A DNA stretch of 64,000 bases, taken from the NCBI RefSeq assembly GCF_018390605.1, contig NZ_JAHBGD010000012.1, forward strand, positions 216,226-280,225, read 5' to 3'. This stretch comes from Ancylobacter defluvii. GTDB taxonomy: Bacteria > Pseudomonadota > Alphaproteobacteria > Rhizobiales > Xanthobacteraceae. A program made the position numbers and the translations under genes. This document shows positions 35,920 through 47,320 of this stretch, one piece after another (within the stretch, counting starts at the first letter, position 1; every line of letters begins with the position of its first letter). The notes under the pieces were generated by a model, which saw nothing but the letters and a program-made list of their open reading frames with translations, ran no database searches and was not told where the DNA came from.

Positions 35920-35929
35920 ATTGATCAAT
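35920..35929. promoter_or_regulatory. ATTGATCAAT palindrome at the betIB promoter
   Basis: A perfect 10-bp palindrome in an AT-rich patch 25 bp before the BetI-BetB start codon. Its ATTGA/TCAAT arms are those of BetI-type operators as I recall them. The position would block transcription of the fusion gene, which suggests autoregulation. Confidence 0.45.
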
Positions 35930-36090
35930 GATACAATAACTGAGCCGACAGACGATGTCGAACCTCTTGAGCTCCGCCGAAGGGCCGCTCGACGACGGAA
36001 GGGAAGGCTGGAACACCCCTTGCCGAAATAGCAATCATCGACAGGTTTTCAGCGTCGAAAAATTACGCATGACAAAAGCGCGAAATCGTT

Positions 36091-36108
36091 ATTGAATTGT
36101 CATTCAAA
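36091..36108. promoter_or_regulatory. Candidate BetI operator in the betIB-choX divergent region
   Basis: ATTGAATTGTCATTCAAA has perfect TTGAAT/ATTCAA arms around TGTC. It agrees at 13 of 18 positions with the E. coli BetI site as I remember it (ATTGA...TTCAA). It is the most AT-rich part of the 378-bp region 35896-36273. The region also holds a hairpin CTTCCGG/CCGGAAG (36143-36164) and no further gene. Confidence 0.5.
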
Positions 36109-36273
36109 AGAGCCGCAAGCGGCCGGGATGCATAGACCTCTCCTTCCGGCTAGACTGCCGGAAGCAAGACGCTGGACCGTCGAGCATGCCGCCCGCGCGT
36201 CGTCTTCCACGCGCGGATCCCGTTAAGCGGCGGGCTACCGGCCAGTTCCTTGACATAACGGGAACAGCGAACG

Positions 36274-37233
36274 ATGCGCAGCCTCTCCACCATTGCCACC
36301 ATGCTTCTCGGCCTGACTGTCCTTGCCACTCCCACCGCCTGGCAGGGCGCGCAGGCTGCCGAACCGGCCGCCTGCAAGACGGTCAAATTCGCCGATGTCG
36401 GCTGGACCGACATCACCGCGACCACCGCCATCACCTCCGCCCTGCTGGAAGCGCTCGGCTATACGCCGAAGACGCAGGTGCTGTCGGTGCCGGTCACCTA
36501 CAAATCGATGCAGACCAAGGACATCGATGTCTTCCTCGGCAACTGGATGCCGACCATGGAAGCCGACCTCAAGCCCTATCGCGACGACAAGACCGTCGAG
36601 GTCATCGGCGTCAATCTCGAAGGCGCCAAATATACGCTCGCCGTCCCGTCCTATCTCTATGACGAAGGCCTGAAATCCTTCGCCGATATCGCCAAGTTCA
36701 AGGACAAGCTCGGCGGCAAGATCTACGGCATCGAGCCGGGCAATGACGGCAACCGGCTGATCCTCGACATGATCAAGGACGACAAGTTCGGCCTGAAGGG
36801 CTTCGATCTCGTCGAATCCAGCGAACAGGGCATGCTGGCGCAGGTGGAGCGTGCCAGCAAGCGCAAGGAAGCGGTGGTCTTCCTCGGCTGGGAGCCGCAC
36901 CCGATGAACTCGAAGTTCCCACTGAAATATCTTGAGGGCGGCGACGAGGTTTTCGGCCCGAACTATGGCGGCGCCACCGTCTACACCAACACCCGCGCCG
37001 GCTATGTCACCGACTGCCCGAATGTCGGCGCGCTGATCAAGAACCTGAAGTTCTCGCTCGGCGACGAGAATGTGGTGATGGGTTACATCCTGTTCGACGC
37101 CGTCGAGCCCGGCGCCGCAGCCAAGAAGTGGCTGAAGGACAATCCCACCATCTGGGAGCCGTGGCTCGCCGGCGTGACCACCATCGACGGCCAGCCGGCC
37201 GTGCCAGCGGTGAAGAAGAGCCTCGGACTCTGA
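36274..37233 (+). CDS. choX: Choline-binding periplasmic protein of the choline ABC transporter
   Basis: A 319-residue substrate-binding protein with a signal peptide (cleavage near AQAAEP, about residue 29). The aromatic choline box is intact: Trp44 (DVGWTD), Asp46, Trp91 (GNWMP), Tyr120 (AKYTLAVP), Trp206 (LGWEPHP) and Asn157 (GNDGN). Each is one higher than the residues known in Sinorhizobium ChoX (W43, D45, W90, Y119, W205, N156). That strongly indicates choline rather than glycine betaine or proline betaine. It heads choXWV, divergent from betIB. Confidence 0.95.
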   Translation: MRSLSTIATMLLGLTVLATPTAWQGAQAAEPAACKTVKFADVGWTDITATTAITSALLEALGYTPKTQVLSVPVTYKSMQTKDIDVFLGNWMPTMEADLKPYRDDKTVEVIGVNLEGAKYTLAVPSYLYDEGLKSFADIAKFKDKLGGKIYGIEPGNDGNRLILDMIKDDKFGLKGFDLVESSEQGMLAQVERASKRKEAVVFLGWEPHPMNSKFPLKYLEGGDEVFGPNYGGATVYTNTRAGYVTDCPNVGALIKNLKFSLGDENVVMGYILFDAVEPGAAAKKWLKDNPTIWEPWLAGVTTIDGQPAVPAVKKSLGL

Positions 37234-37354
37234 GATCGTCTGACGCAGCACGACAGGCCTTCTCGGCATCCACCGGAGGAGGCCTGTTGCCCGCGGACCG
37301 GCCACGACGCTCAAGCGTCGGAGCGCGCTCGAGGTGCGTCCATGGAGAACGTCC

Positions 37355-38218
37355 ATGTTTGACTGGCCCATCTATGACTGGCTGACCGCGCACAAGATCC
37401 CGCTCGGCTTGTGGCTGAAGAACGCCGTCGACCTGCTCACCGAGCATGGACAGAGCGTGTTCGACTTCATCTCCCTGGTGCTGGGAGCGCTGATCGCTGC
37501 CCTTACCAGCGCACTGCTTTTCGTGCCGCCGCTGCTGCTGATCGCCCTGTTCGCGCTGGCCGCCTGGCTGGTGCACCGCTCGGTCGGGCTTGTGGTGTTC
37601 ATCGTCGGCGCGCTGCTGCTGGTCGCCAATCTCGGCTACTGGCAGGCGACGATGGAGACGCTGTCGCTGGTGCTGTGCGCCACGCTGGTCTGCGTGGTAG
37701 CGGGAGTGCCGATCGGTATCGCCGCCGCCCACCGGCCTTGGCTCTATGCGGCGCTCCATCCGGTGCTCGACCTGATGCAGACCATCCCCACCTTCGTCTA
37801 CCTGATTCCGACGCTGGTGCTGTTCGGCCTCGGCGTGGTGCCGGGACTGATCTCGACGGTGATCTTCGCCATTCCCGCACCGATCCGCCTCACCCATCTC
37901 GGCATTTCCTCGGTACCCGCCAATCTCACCGAGGCCGGCAAGGCCTTCGGCGCCACCCGCATGCAGATGCTGTTCAAGATCGAGTTGCCCTATGCGCTGC
38001 CAACCATCATGGCCGGCATAACCCAATGCATCATGCTGAGCCTGTCCATGGTGGTGATCGCCGCCCTGGTCGGTGCCGACGGCCTCGGCAAGCCGGTGGT
38101 GCGGGCATTGAACTCGGTCAACATCGCCATGGGCTTCGAGGCTGGGCTCGCCATCGTCGTGCTTGCCATCGTGCTGGACCGCGTCTGCAAGCGGCCGGCA
38201 CCCCGGCGCAAAGGCTAG
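37355..38218 (+). CDS. choW: Choline ABC transporter permease
   Basis: A 287-residue inner-membrane permease of the ProW/ChoW type, with about six to seven hydrophobic helices and the EAA loop LTEAGKAFGATRMQMLFKIELPYALPTIMAG (key words AGKAFGA and LPYALP) that docks on the ATPase. ATG 37355 has GGAG upstream; a longer frame from 37334 is less likely. It lies 11 bp before choV. Confidence 0.94.
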   Translation: MFDWPIYDWLTAHKIPLGLWLKNAVDLLTEHGQSVFDFISLVLGALIAALTSALLFVPPLLLIALFALAAWLVHRSVGLVVFIVGALLLVANLGYWQATMETLSLVLCATLVCVVAGVPIGIAAAHRPWLYAALHPVLDLMQTIPTFVYLIPTLVLFGLGVVPGLISTVIFAIPAPIRLTHLGISSVPANLTEAGKAFGATRMQMLFKIELPYALPTIMAGITQCIMLSLSMVVIAALVGADGLGKPVVRALNSVNIAMGFEAGLAIVVLAIVLDRVCKRPAPRRKG

Positions 38219-38229
38219 GAGATCGCGCC

Positions 38230-39423
38230 ATGCCCGCCGTGGAATTCCGTCATGTCGACATCGTGTTCGGCGCCGACCAGAAGGGTGCGCTCAAGCTCAT
38301 CGACGAGGGCCGCAACCGCGAGGAGATCCTTGGCAGGACCGGCGCCGTGCTCGGCGCTGCCGACGTCAATCTCGCCATCGAGCGCGGTGAGATCTGCGTG
38401 TTGATGGGCCTGTCCGGTTCAGGCAAGTCCACCATCCTGCGCGCCGTCAACCGGCTGAACGAGGTCGCCCGCGGCGAGGTATTCGTCGAGCACAGCGGGC
38501 AGCTGGTAGACGTCGCCCGCTGTGACGAGGCGACGCTACGCGACCTGCGCATGCACACCGTCTCCATGGTGTTCCAGCAGTTCGGCCTGCTGCCCTGGCG
38601 CACGGTACGCGACAATGTCGGCTTCGGGCTGGAATTACGCGGCATGGGCGTCGCGGAGCGCACGCGCATCGTCGATGAGAAACTTGCCATGGTCGGGCTG
38701 ACCAACTGGGCCGGCAAGTTCACCCACGAACTCTCCGGTGGCATGCAGCAGCGTGTCGGCCTCGCCCGCGCCTTCGCCACCGACGCCGACATCCTGTTGA
38801 TGGACGAACCGTTCTCGGCACTCGATCCGCTGATCCGCGACAAGTTGCAGGACGAATTGCTCGACCTGCAACGGCGCATCCACAAGACTATCGTCTTCGT
38901 CAGCCACGATCTCGACGAGGCACTCAAGCTCGGCAACAAGATCGCCATCATGGAAGGCGGGCGCATCGTGCAGGCCGGCACCGCGGAGGACATCCTGCTG
39001 CGCCCGGCCAATGCCTATGTCGCCGAATTCGTGAAGCACATGAACCCGCTCAACGTGTTGCGCGGCACGGCGGTGATGCGCCCGGCGGCCTCCCTGCCGC
39101 GCGAGGGGGCGAACGTGATGCTGGACGGCGCCGGGCGCATCCGCCTGCGGGTCGACGAGGAGAACCGCCCGGTCAGCCTCGATCTCGATGGGCGCGAGGG
39201 ACGGCTCGCCGTCGCCGATGGTGAGGCCGGCCGCATTGACGACGAAGCGGCGCGCCTGTGCGACGGCATCGTCGCCCCGGTCGACCTGAAGTTGAGAGCC
39301 GCCATCGAACTGAAGCAGCACACGACCTTGCCGATCCTGCTGGTCGACAATCTCGGCCGGCTGGCCGGCCTGTGCGACGACGACGAAATCTATCGCGGGC
39401 TGCTGCACCGGACCAACAACTGA
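38230..39423 (+). CDS. choV: Choline ABC transporter ATP-binding protein
   Basis: A 397-residue ATPase of the ProV/ChoV type. An N-terminal lead before the ABC domain is typical. Walker A is GLSGSGKST (about 60-68), the Q-loop VFQQFGLLPWRTV, the signature LSGGMQQRVGLARA, Walker B ILLMDEPFSALD and the switch His in VSHDLDEAL. The last 110 residues form a CBS-like regulatory tail (IVAPVDLKLRAAIELKQ and ILLVDNLGRLAG). It powers choline uptake with ChoX and ChoW. Confidence 0.95.
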   Translation: MPAVEFRHVDIVFGADQKGALKLIDEGRNREEILGRTGAVLGAADVNLAIERGEICVLMGLSGSGKSTILRAVNRLNEVARGEVFVEHSGQLVDVARCDEATLRDLRMHTVSMVFQQFGLLPWRTVRDNVGFGLELRGMGVAERTRIVDEKLAMVGLTNWAGKFTHELSGGMQQRVGLARAFATDADILLMDEPFSALDPLIRDKLQDELLDLQRRIHKTIVFVSHDLDEALKLGNKIAIMEGGRIVQAGTAEDILLRPANAYVAEFVKHMNPLNVLRGTAVMRPAASLPREGANVMLDGAGRIRLRVDEENRPVSLDLDGREGRLAVADGEAGRIDDEAARLCDGIVAPVDLKLRAAIELKQHTTLPILLVDNLGRLAGLCDDDEIYRGLLHRTNN

Positions 39424-39446
39424 GCCGAGCGTAGCGAAAGCAGTCC

Positions 39447-40787
39447 TCAGGCCGCCGCCGCCACCGCGTCGACGACATCGTTCACCACGGACTCGACGAG
39501 GTCGCGATCGTCGCCCTCGGCCATGACACGGATGACCGGCTCGGTGCCCGAGGGACGAATCAACAGGCGTCCATGGCTGTTGAGCTTGAGTTCGGCGGCG
39601 GCGATCGCCTTCTGCACGCTGTCGATCTCCAGCGGCTTGCCGGCCTTGTAACGGACATTCTTGAGAATCTGCGGCAAGGGATCGAAACGGTGGCACGCCT
39701 CGGACACGGGCCGGCCGAGACGCTGCACCACCGCCAGCACCTGCAGCGCCGCCACCAGGCCGTCGCCGGTGGTGGAATAGTCGGACAGGATGATATGACC
39801 GGACTGTTCACCACCCACATTGAAGCCATGCGCGCGCATGTGCTCGAGCACATAGCGGTCGCCAACCGCGGTGCGCTCCAGCGACAGGCCGAGGGAGTGG
39901 AAATACCGCTCTAGGCCGAGATTGGACATCACCGTGGCAACGACACCGTTGCGCGAAAGACGGCCGTCTTCCTTGAAGCTCGCCGCGACCACCGCCATCA
40001 ACTGGTCGCCATCGACCAGATGGCCCTTCTCGTCGACGATCAGCACCCGATCGGCATCGCCGTCGAGCGCAATGCCGATATCGGCGCGCACTTCGCGCAC
40101 CTTGGCCATCAGCGCCTCAGGCGAGGTGGAGCCGACCTCGCGGTTGATATTGAATCCGTCCGGCTTGTCGCCGATGGTCACGACGTCGCAGCCCAGTTCC
40201 CACAGCGCCTCCGGTGCCACGCGATAGGCGGCGCCATTGGCACAGTCGACCACCACGCGAATGCCGTCGAAAGACTGATTGCGCGGCAGTGTGCGCTTGG
40301 CGAACTCGATATAGCGGGCATGCACGCTCTCGACCCGCTTGGCGCGGCCGATCTTGATCGGTGCTGCGAGCTTGGCCGACATGTCGGCGCCGAGCAGTTC
40401 CTCGATCTCCGCCTCGATGGCATCGGACAGCTTGTAGCCGTCGGGGCCGAAAAGCTTGATGCCGTTATCGTCGAACGGATTGTGCGACGCGGAGATCATG
40501 ACGCCGAGATCGGCGCGCATGGAATGGGTCAGCATGGCGACGGCCGGTGTCGGCATCGGGCCGAGCAGAAGCACGTCCATGCCTACCGAGGTGAAGCCGG
40601 CCACCAGAGCGTTTTCGATCATATAGCCGGACAGGCGGGTGTCCTTGCCGATGACGACGCGATGGCGGTGCTCGCCTCGTTGGAACACCAGGCCCGCCGC
40701 CATACCCACATGCAGGGCAAGTTCCGGAGTAATGACGCCGTTCGCCCGGCCGCGAATGCCGTCCGTCCCAAAATATTTGCGCGTCAT
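39447..40787 (-). CDS. glmM: Phosphoglucosamine mutase
   Basis: A 446-residue enzyme that interconverts glucosamine-6-phosphate and glucosamine-1-phosphate for peptidoglycan and LPS precursors. It starts [16 protein letters not shown], has the active phosphoserine loop [18 protein letters not shown], metal-binding [12 protein letters not shown], the sugar-binding GGEQSGHI and the C-terminal phosphate-binding [15 protein letters not shown] 40787 is preceded by GGAGA. It is separated from ftsH by a terminator (40995-41019) and has its own promoter region. Confidence 0.97.
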   Translation of the reverse strand: MTRKYFGTDGIRGRANGVITPELALHVGMAAGLVFQRGEHRHRVVIGKDTRLSGYMIENALVAGFTSVGMDVLLLGPMPTPAVAMLTHSMRADLGVMISASHNPFDDNGIKLFGPDGYKLSDAIEAEIEELLGADMSAKLAAPIKIGRAKRVESVHARYIEFAKRTLPRNQSFDGIRVVVDCANGAAYRVAPEALWELGCDVVTIGDKPDGFNINREVGSTSPEALMAKVREVRADIGIALDGDADRVLIVDEKGHLVDGDQLMAVVAASFKEDGRLSRNGVVATVMSNLGLERYFHSLGLSLERTAVGDRYVLEHMRAHGFNVGGEQSGHIILSDYSTTGDGLVAALQVLAVVQRLGRPVSEACHRFDPLPQILKNVRYKAGKPLEIDSVQKAIAAAELKLNSHGRLLIRPSGTEPVIRVMAEGDDRDLVESVVNDVVDAVAAAA

Positions 40788-40994
40788 CAAAGGTCTCCGG
40801 CCTGTCAGGCTGCACGCTGGCCCAGCGCGTATCCGTTAAATAACGTAGAAGGATTCGCTCACGCGCTTCCTCCATTGTGCCCATGTAGCATTCAACATGG
40901 CCGAAGAGGCTTCACAAAGTGTAAGCGTTTCTTTCGCCAACGAATACCCGCGTTGCGGCGCCTTCCAGGATGCCCCTCGCCGCGGCGCAAACAA

Positions 40995-41019
40995 AAACCC
41001 CGGCACGAGGCCGGGGTTT
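40995..41019 (-). terminator. Rho-independent terminator of ftsH
   Basis: A 10-bp perfect stem, AAACCCCGGC with GCCGGGGTTT, around ACGAG. On the minus strand it is followed by TTGTTTG, 23 bp after the ftsH stop. Confidence 0.8.
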
Positions 41020-41041
41020 CGTGGCATGCAAACGATACCTG

Positions 41042-42961
<1,920 letters not shown>

Positions 42962-43040
42962 CATGGTCCTTTCGGCGCCGGATTACGCCCGGCGCTGGGT
43001 GCCGCCGGCGCTGGCGGCCCTCCCTTTATCGTATCGTAAT

Positions 43041-44150
43041 TTAGGTCCGGCCTCGATCCTTGCCAAGATGCACCACCGAAACCATCTTTGCCCCTCCATG
43101 CAAATTAACGTCAGAAGCCTTGCCGGCAGGCCGGCGGGCCGGCGCCAGGGTGACAACTATCGCCTTGGAGGTGACGCGCAGCAGCACGCCGGCCAGCGTA
43201 CGCGCTCCGGTGCCACCGGCGCGAATCCATCCGTGCAGCGCTTCTAGCTTGCCGAGCTCCGGCGCCCCTTCGGTGCCGGTGGCGCGGATTGCCCGTCCCA
43301 GCAGGCGCAGGCCGATCTCGTCGGGAAGATCCAGATAGGCGGGACGCGACAGGCGGAACGTGGCGGGCGACGTTGTTGCCAGCAACCGTCCCGCGGCCTC
43401 GTCCACCGCAACCTCCAGTGCCGCATCGGCGCGGGCGACCCGGGCGGCGAAACGCGCCAGCCGGTCGGCGCCAAGTCCTTCCTTTTCCAGCAACGGCAGC
43501 AGTAGCCGCAGCCGGGCGCGGGCGAAGCGCGGGTCCCGGTTGGAAGGATCCTCGACGAAGTCGACCCCGGCGCGACGGCAAGCGGCGATCAGGTCGTCCT
43601 TGCGCAGCCCGAGCAGCGGGCGCAGCAGGGCAACGTCGTGCATCGGACGCTCGGCCGGCATGCCGGCAAGGCCGGAAAGACCGGAACCGCGCATCAAGCG
43701 GAACAGCACTGTTTCCGCCTGATCGTCGAGCGTGTGGGCGGTGGCGATCGCCGTCGCACCGATGGCGCGCGCGTGGGCGGCCAGCACGGCATAACGGCCG
43801 GTGCGTGCCGCTTCCTGCAAGCCGCCGCCGGCAAGCGGCGCATCCAGATGTAAAACATCATGCGGCAGTCCGACGCAGGCCGCCAGGCGGCCTACAGCCA
43901 CTGCTTCATCCGCGGCTTCGGGGCGCAAGCCGTGATCCACGCTGGCCACGTGCAAAATTGGACCACGGGCAATGGCGCTACGCCATTGCCCCGCCAGCAG
44001 CATCAGCGCAGTGGAATCCGGGCCACCCGAAACGGCCAGCAGCACCGTACTATGCGGGAGAAAGCAGGCGAATAAAGACGCCAATCGTTCGACGCTCCAC
44101 TCCGCGCCGGGCGAGAAATCGCCGGCCGATCTGCTATCAGCAGCCGGCAC
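43041..44150 (-). CDS. tilS: tRNA(Ile)-lysidine synthase
   Basis: About 369 residues from GTG 44150, which overlaps the cpoB 3' end by 14 bp. The N-type ATP pyrophosphatase P-loop is AVSGGPDSTALMLL. It also has DHGLRPEA, ATAHTLDDQAETVLFRLMRGSG and RPLLGLRKDDLIAACRRAG, all standard for TilS. It converts cytidine 34 of the AUA-reading tRNA-Ile to lysidine and is essential. The start is uncertain; the frame stays open to 44240 but that part overlaps cpoB. Confidence 0.92.
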   Translation of the reverse strand: MPAADSRSAGDFSPGAEWSVERLASLFACFLPHSTVLLAVSGGPDSTALMLLAGQWRSAIARGPILHVASVDHGLRPEAADEAVAVGRLAACVGLPHDVLHLDAPLAGGGLQEAARTGRYAVLAAHARAIGATAIATAHTLDDQAETVLFRLMRGSGLSGLAGMPAERPMHDVALLRPLLGLRKDDLIAACRRAGVDFVEDPSNRDPRFARARLRLLLPLLEKEGLGADRLARFAARVARADAALEVAVDEAAGRLLATTSPATFRLSRPAYLDLPDEIGLRLLGRAIRATGTEGAPELGKLEALHGWIRAGGTGARTLAGVLLRVTSKAIVVTLAPARRPAGKASDVNLHGGAKMVSVVHLGKDRGRT

Positions 44151-45072
44151 GCTTCTGCTCCCGCTCCACTCCCTGCTTGATGGAGGCGGAGGCGCGCGGG
44201 TACTTGTTGTTGACGGCATTGAGCGTCGCGCAGGCGGCATCCTTCTCGCCGATCGCCGCCAGCGACTGACCGAGGCGCAGAAGCGCGTCGGGTGCCTTCA
44301 CCGCATTGGGATAGTCGGCCGACACTTTCAGGAAGCTCTGCGCCGCTTCCTTGTAGGACTGTCGCGAATAATCCGCCTCGCCGAGCCCGTAATAAACGTC
44401 CGGCAGCAGCCGGTCATTCGGATATTTCTGCACGAAGCCCTTGAAGGTCTGCGATGCCAGAGCGTAATCCTGCCGCTGCAGATAGCCGACGCCGAGATCA
44501 TACAGATCCTTGGAACTGCCGGATGGCGGCAGCGTCGCCACTTGGCCGCCGCCCGCCACTGCACCCGACAGGCTGCCGAGATCCATCGGCGCGTTACCGC
44601 CGCCCGGCGCCGAGGACGGCGTGGTGCCGAGCGGACGCGGCGCACCCGGCGCCGCCGGCTGCTGCGAGGGATCGAAGGCATCGGAACGGCGGCCCGGCTG
44701 GGTCGGCGCCGCGCCCGGTTCGGTCAACGGCGCCCGCGGAGCTGCACCGCCGCTCATGCGCATGTCGAGCTGCTCCTGCAGATGCTTGACCTGCGTCTCG
44801 AGCTGCTGGTTCCGATACTGCAGCTGCTCGATCATGCCGGTCATCTGCCGCAGCTGGTTCTCGATGCGGTCGATGCGCACCGAGATTCCCTCGTCGGGTA
44901 TCTCCACCGGCTGGGCCGGCTGGTTGTTGGGACGCACCTGGCCCGGCGGCCGGAAGATATTGCCGAAGAAATTATTATCCGCCTGGGCGAAGGCGGTATC
45001 GACGGCCGGTGCCGCCATGATCAGGGCGACACAGGCGAAAACGGTGGACAGACGCGCGGTGAACGGAATCAT
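44137..45072 (-). CDS. cpoB: Cell division coordinator CpoB (YbgF)
   Basis: A 311-residue periplasmic protein. It has a signal peptide to about residue 29 (VDTAFAQ) and an N-terminal trimerising coiled coil (about 50-100, RIDRIENQLRQMTGMIEQLQYR...; key heptads in IEQLQYRNQQLETQVKHLQEQ shortened here to IEQLQYR). A Pro/Gly-rich linker leads to TolA-binding TPRs (about 190-305; DLYDLGVGYLQRQDYALA, LLPDVYYGLGEADYSR). It couples peptidoglycan synthesis to Tol-Pal constriction. ATG 45072 starts the signal peptide; a longer upstream frame has no support. Confidence 0.92.
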   Translation of the reverse strand: MIPFTARLSTVFACVALIMAAPAVDTAFAQADNNFFGNIFRPPGQVRPNNQPAQPVEIPDEGISVRIDRIENQLRQMTGMIEQLQYRNQQLETQVKHLQEQLDMRMSGGAAPRAPLTEPGAAPTQPGRRSDAFDPSQQPAAPGAPRPLGTTPSSAPGGGNAPMDLGSLSGAVAGGGQVATLPPSGSSKDLYDLGVGYLQRQDYALASQTFKGFVQKYPNDRLLPDVYYGLGEADYSRQSYKEAAQSFLKVSADYPNAVKAPDALLRLGQSLAAIGEKDAACATLNAVNNKYPRASASIKQGVEREQKRAGC

Positions 45073-45197
45073 GGCGAAGGGTACTGGCCTCGATGACAAG
45101 CGGCGCCGGCCGGAAGCACAGCGCCGAACCATTTGAACATACCGGCTCGATCGCGTCCAAAATTTGACCTGCCGTCAGCCTGGCGCACAAAAGAAAA

Positions 45198-45224
45198 CCC
45201 GGCCGGAGCAGAGCGCCGACCGGG
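45198..45224 (-). terminator. Rho-independent terminator after pal
   Basis: The stem CCCGGCCGG/CCGACCGGG (one G-U pair) lies 28 bp after the pal stop and is followed on the minus strand by TTTTCTTTT, upstream of cpoB. Confidence 0.75.
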
Positions 45225-45251
45225 CTTGGGAATGGCGGCGAGCCGCCCGGA

Positions 45252-45755
45252 TCAAGAACCCGTGGCGTTCAGCACCGTGACCGCGCGACGGTTCTGCGAC
45301 CAGCAGGAAATGTCGTTGCACACCGCCACCGGGCGCTCCTTGCCGTAGGAGATGGTACGCATGCGGTTGCCATCGATGCCGCGGCTGGCGAGGTAATCAC
45401 GCACGCTCTGGGCGCGGCGGGCGCCGAGCGCGATGTTGTACTCGCGCGTGCCGCGCTCGTCGGCATGACCTTCGATGGTGAAGGTATAGCGATTATACTG
45501 TGCGAGCCACTGCGCCTGCTTGTCCAGCGTCGCCCGCCCCTGAGGCGACACATCGGACTGGTCGCTCTCGAAGAACACGCGGTCGCCGACCGACACGATG
45601 AACTCCTGCGGACTACCCGCAGGCGCGGAGCCAAGCTGGCCCATGCCGGCACCCTGCCCGTCCATCGGATTTTTGGCGCAGGCGGCCGCAAGCATAGCAA
45701 GACCGACAACAAGGGCGACACGTGCCCCGCCGATATGGCGCAACATACGGATCAT
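45252..45755 (-). CDS. pal: Peptidoglycan-associated lipoprotein Pal
   Basis: A 167-residue outer-membrane lipoprotein. The signal peptide ends in LAAAC with Cys26 as the lipidation site. The OmpA-like peptidoglycan-binding domain has FFESDQSDVSPQ, TIEGHADERGTREYNIALG and ARRAQSVRDYLASRGI. It anchors the outer membrane to peptidoglycan and works with TolB. AGGAG lies about 9 bases before ATG 45755. The gene is followed by its own terminator, then cpoB. Confidence 0.97.
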   Translation of the reverse strand: MIRMLRHIGGARVALVVGLAMLAAACAKNPMDGQGAGMGQLGSAPAGSPQEFIVSVGDRVFFESDQSDVSPQGRATLDKQAQWLAQYNRYTFTIEGHADERGTREYNIALGARRAQSVRDYLASRGIDGNRMRTISYGKERPVAVCNDISCWSQNRRAVTVLNATGS

Positions 45756-45865
45756 TCCGCTCAACTCCTCAATCCCCACGACCGGGGCGAACCCGATCTA
45801 GCACTCATCTGGTTAATCGAAGGTTCCGTCAACCTTTACGAAACCTTGCTGGAAACGCCAAAATC

Positions 45866-45887
45866 GGGCGGATCGTCGAAACCGCCC
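45866..45887 (-). terminator. Terminator-like hairpin after tolB
   Basis: GGGCGG and CCGCCC pair across ten bases; on the minus strand the stem is followed by GATTTTGG. It lies 49 bp after the tolB stop and before pal. Confidence 0.5.
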
Positions 45888-45894
45888 ATTATGG

Positions 45895-45909
45895 TTAATC
45901 AAGTCCTAA
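45895..45909. promoter_or_regulatory. Near-consensus CtrA box upstream of pal
   Basis: TTAA-TCAAGTC-CTAA differs from TTAA-N7-TTAA at one base. It lies 140 bp upstream of pal. Confidence 0.3.
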
Positions 45910-45935
45910 CGCTGCGGCCCGGCGTAGCGCGCCGG

Positions 45936-47288
45936 TCACGAGCGCAGCGGCGACCACGCCGGATCGGACGCATAGCTCGGGGTCGGGATGCGCTGCTCGT
46001 TATAGCCGGTGATGTCGACCGAATAGAGTTGCGGCCCCGCCGCCCCGGAGGGGTCGCGGAAGAACATGATTACCCGGCCATTGGGCGCGAAGGTGGGCCC
46101 CTCATTGTGATACCCCTCGGTCAGAATGCGCTCGCCCGACCCATCGGGACGCATGACACCGATGGCGAAATGACCGCCTCCCTGCTTGGTGAAGGCGATC
46201 ACGTCGCCGCGCGGCGACCACACTGGCGTCGAATAGCGCCCCTCCCCGAAGGAGATGCGATGCTGGTTCGAGCCGTCCGGGTTCATGATGTAGATCTGCG
46301 ACGTGCCGCCACGATCGCTCTCGAAGCAGATCTGCGAGGCGTCCGGCGAATAGCAGGGTGCGGTGTCGATCGCCGAGGTGTCGGTGAGCCGCGTCGTCGC
46401 CTTGGAACGCAGGTCCATGACGAAGATGTTGGAGTTGCCGCCCTGCTGCAACGACAGGATCACCCGCTGCCCGTCCGGCGCGAAGCGCGGCGAGAAACTC
46501 ATATTCGGGAAGTTTCCGACCACCTCGCGCTGGCCGTTCTCGATATTGAGCAGATAGACGCGCGGCTCGGCGCGGCCATAGCTCATATAGGTGATTTCCT
46601 GGCTGGTCGGCGAGAAGCGCGGCGTCAGCACGAGGTCGTCACCGCGGGTCAGGTAAGTCACGTTGGCGCCATCCTGGTCCATGATGGCGAGCCGCTTGAT
46701 CCGCTTTTCCTTCGCGCCGCTCTCGTCGACAAAGACGATGCGAGTGTCGAAATAACCCTTCTCGCCGGTCAGGCGTTCATAGATCGCGTCGGCGATGATA
46801 TGGGCGACGCGGCGCCAGTTCTCTGGCTGGGTGAAGTATTGCTGGCCGATCAGCTGCTGGCCGGCGAACACGTCCCACAGGCGGAACTCCGCCTTGACGC
46901 GCCCATCGGGCTGGCGGGTCATGCGACCGGTCACCAGCGCCTGCGAGTTGATCACCCGCCAGTCCTGGAACCGCGGCGAAGCGTCCGGATTGGTGATCTT
47001 CTCGACGAAGGCCGCAGGGTCGATCGGCGCGAACAGACCGGAACGGCGCAGATCGGCGGTGATGATCTGGGTCACGCCCTTGCCGGCCTCGGCATCCTGC
47101 GCACTGCCACCGCCGACGAATTCCGTGATGGCAATGGGGAGCGGCTGGACCGAGCCGGAGGTGACGTCGAGACGCAGAGCCGCCTGGCTGCGACTGGGGA
47201 TGAGCAGGCCCCCTCCGAGAGCGGCCATCCCGGCCACCACCGACCTCCGACCGATGAGGTCGCAACCTTCCGGATTCTTGTACGTCAT
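45936..47288 (-). CDS. tolB: Tol-Pal translocation protein TolB
   Basis: A 450-residue periplasmic protein with an unusually long N-terminal signal region ([20 protein letters not shown] with twin Arg at RRSV, then a hydrophobic stretch to SQAAL). It has the N-terminal TolB domain (about 35-165) and a C-terminal six-bladed beta-propeller with WD40-like repeats ([69 protein letters not shown]). The [14 protein letters not shown] motif looks like a Tat signal. ATG 47291 is an alternative start. It interacts with Pal and TolA. Confidence 0.94.
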   Translation of the reverse strand: MTYKNPEGCDLIGRRSVVAGMAALGGGLLIPSRSQAALRLDVTSGSVQPLPIAITEFVGGGSAQDAEAGKGVTQIITADLRRSGLFAPIDPAAFVEKITNPDASPRFQDWRVINSQALVTGRMTRQPDGRVKAEFRLWDVFAGQQLIGQQYFTQPENWRRVAHIIADAIYERLTGEKGYFDTRIVFVDESGAKEKRIKRLAIMDQDGANVTYLTRGDDLVLTPRFSPTSQEITYMSYGRAEPRVYLLNIENGQREVVGNFPNMSFSPRFAPDGQRVILSLQQGGNSNIFVMDLRSKATTRLTDTSAIDTAPCYSPDASQICFESDRGGTSQIYIMNPDGSNQHRISFGEGRYSTPVWSPRGDVIAFTKQGGGHFAIGVMRPDGSGERILTEGYHNEGPTFAPNGRVIMFFRDPSGAAGPQLYSVDITGYNEQRIPTPSYASDPAWSPLRS

Positions 47289-47320
47289 CATTAGATCTCG
47301 ACCTCGGACGAGCGGTCCTA

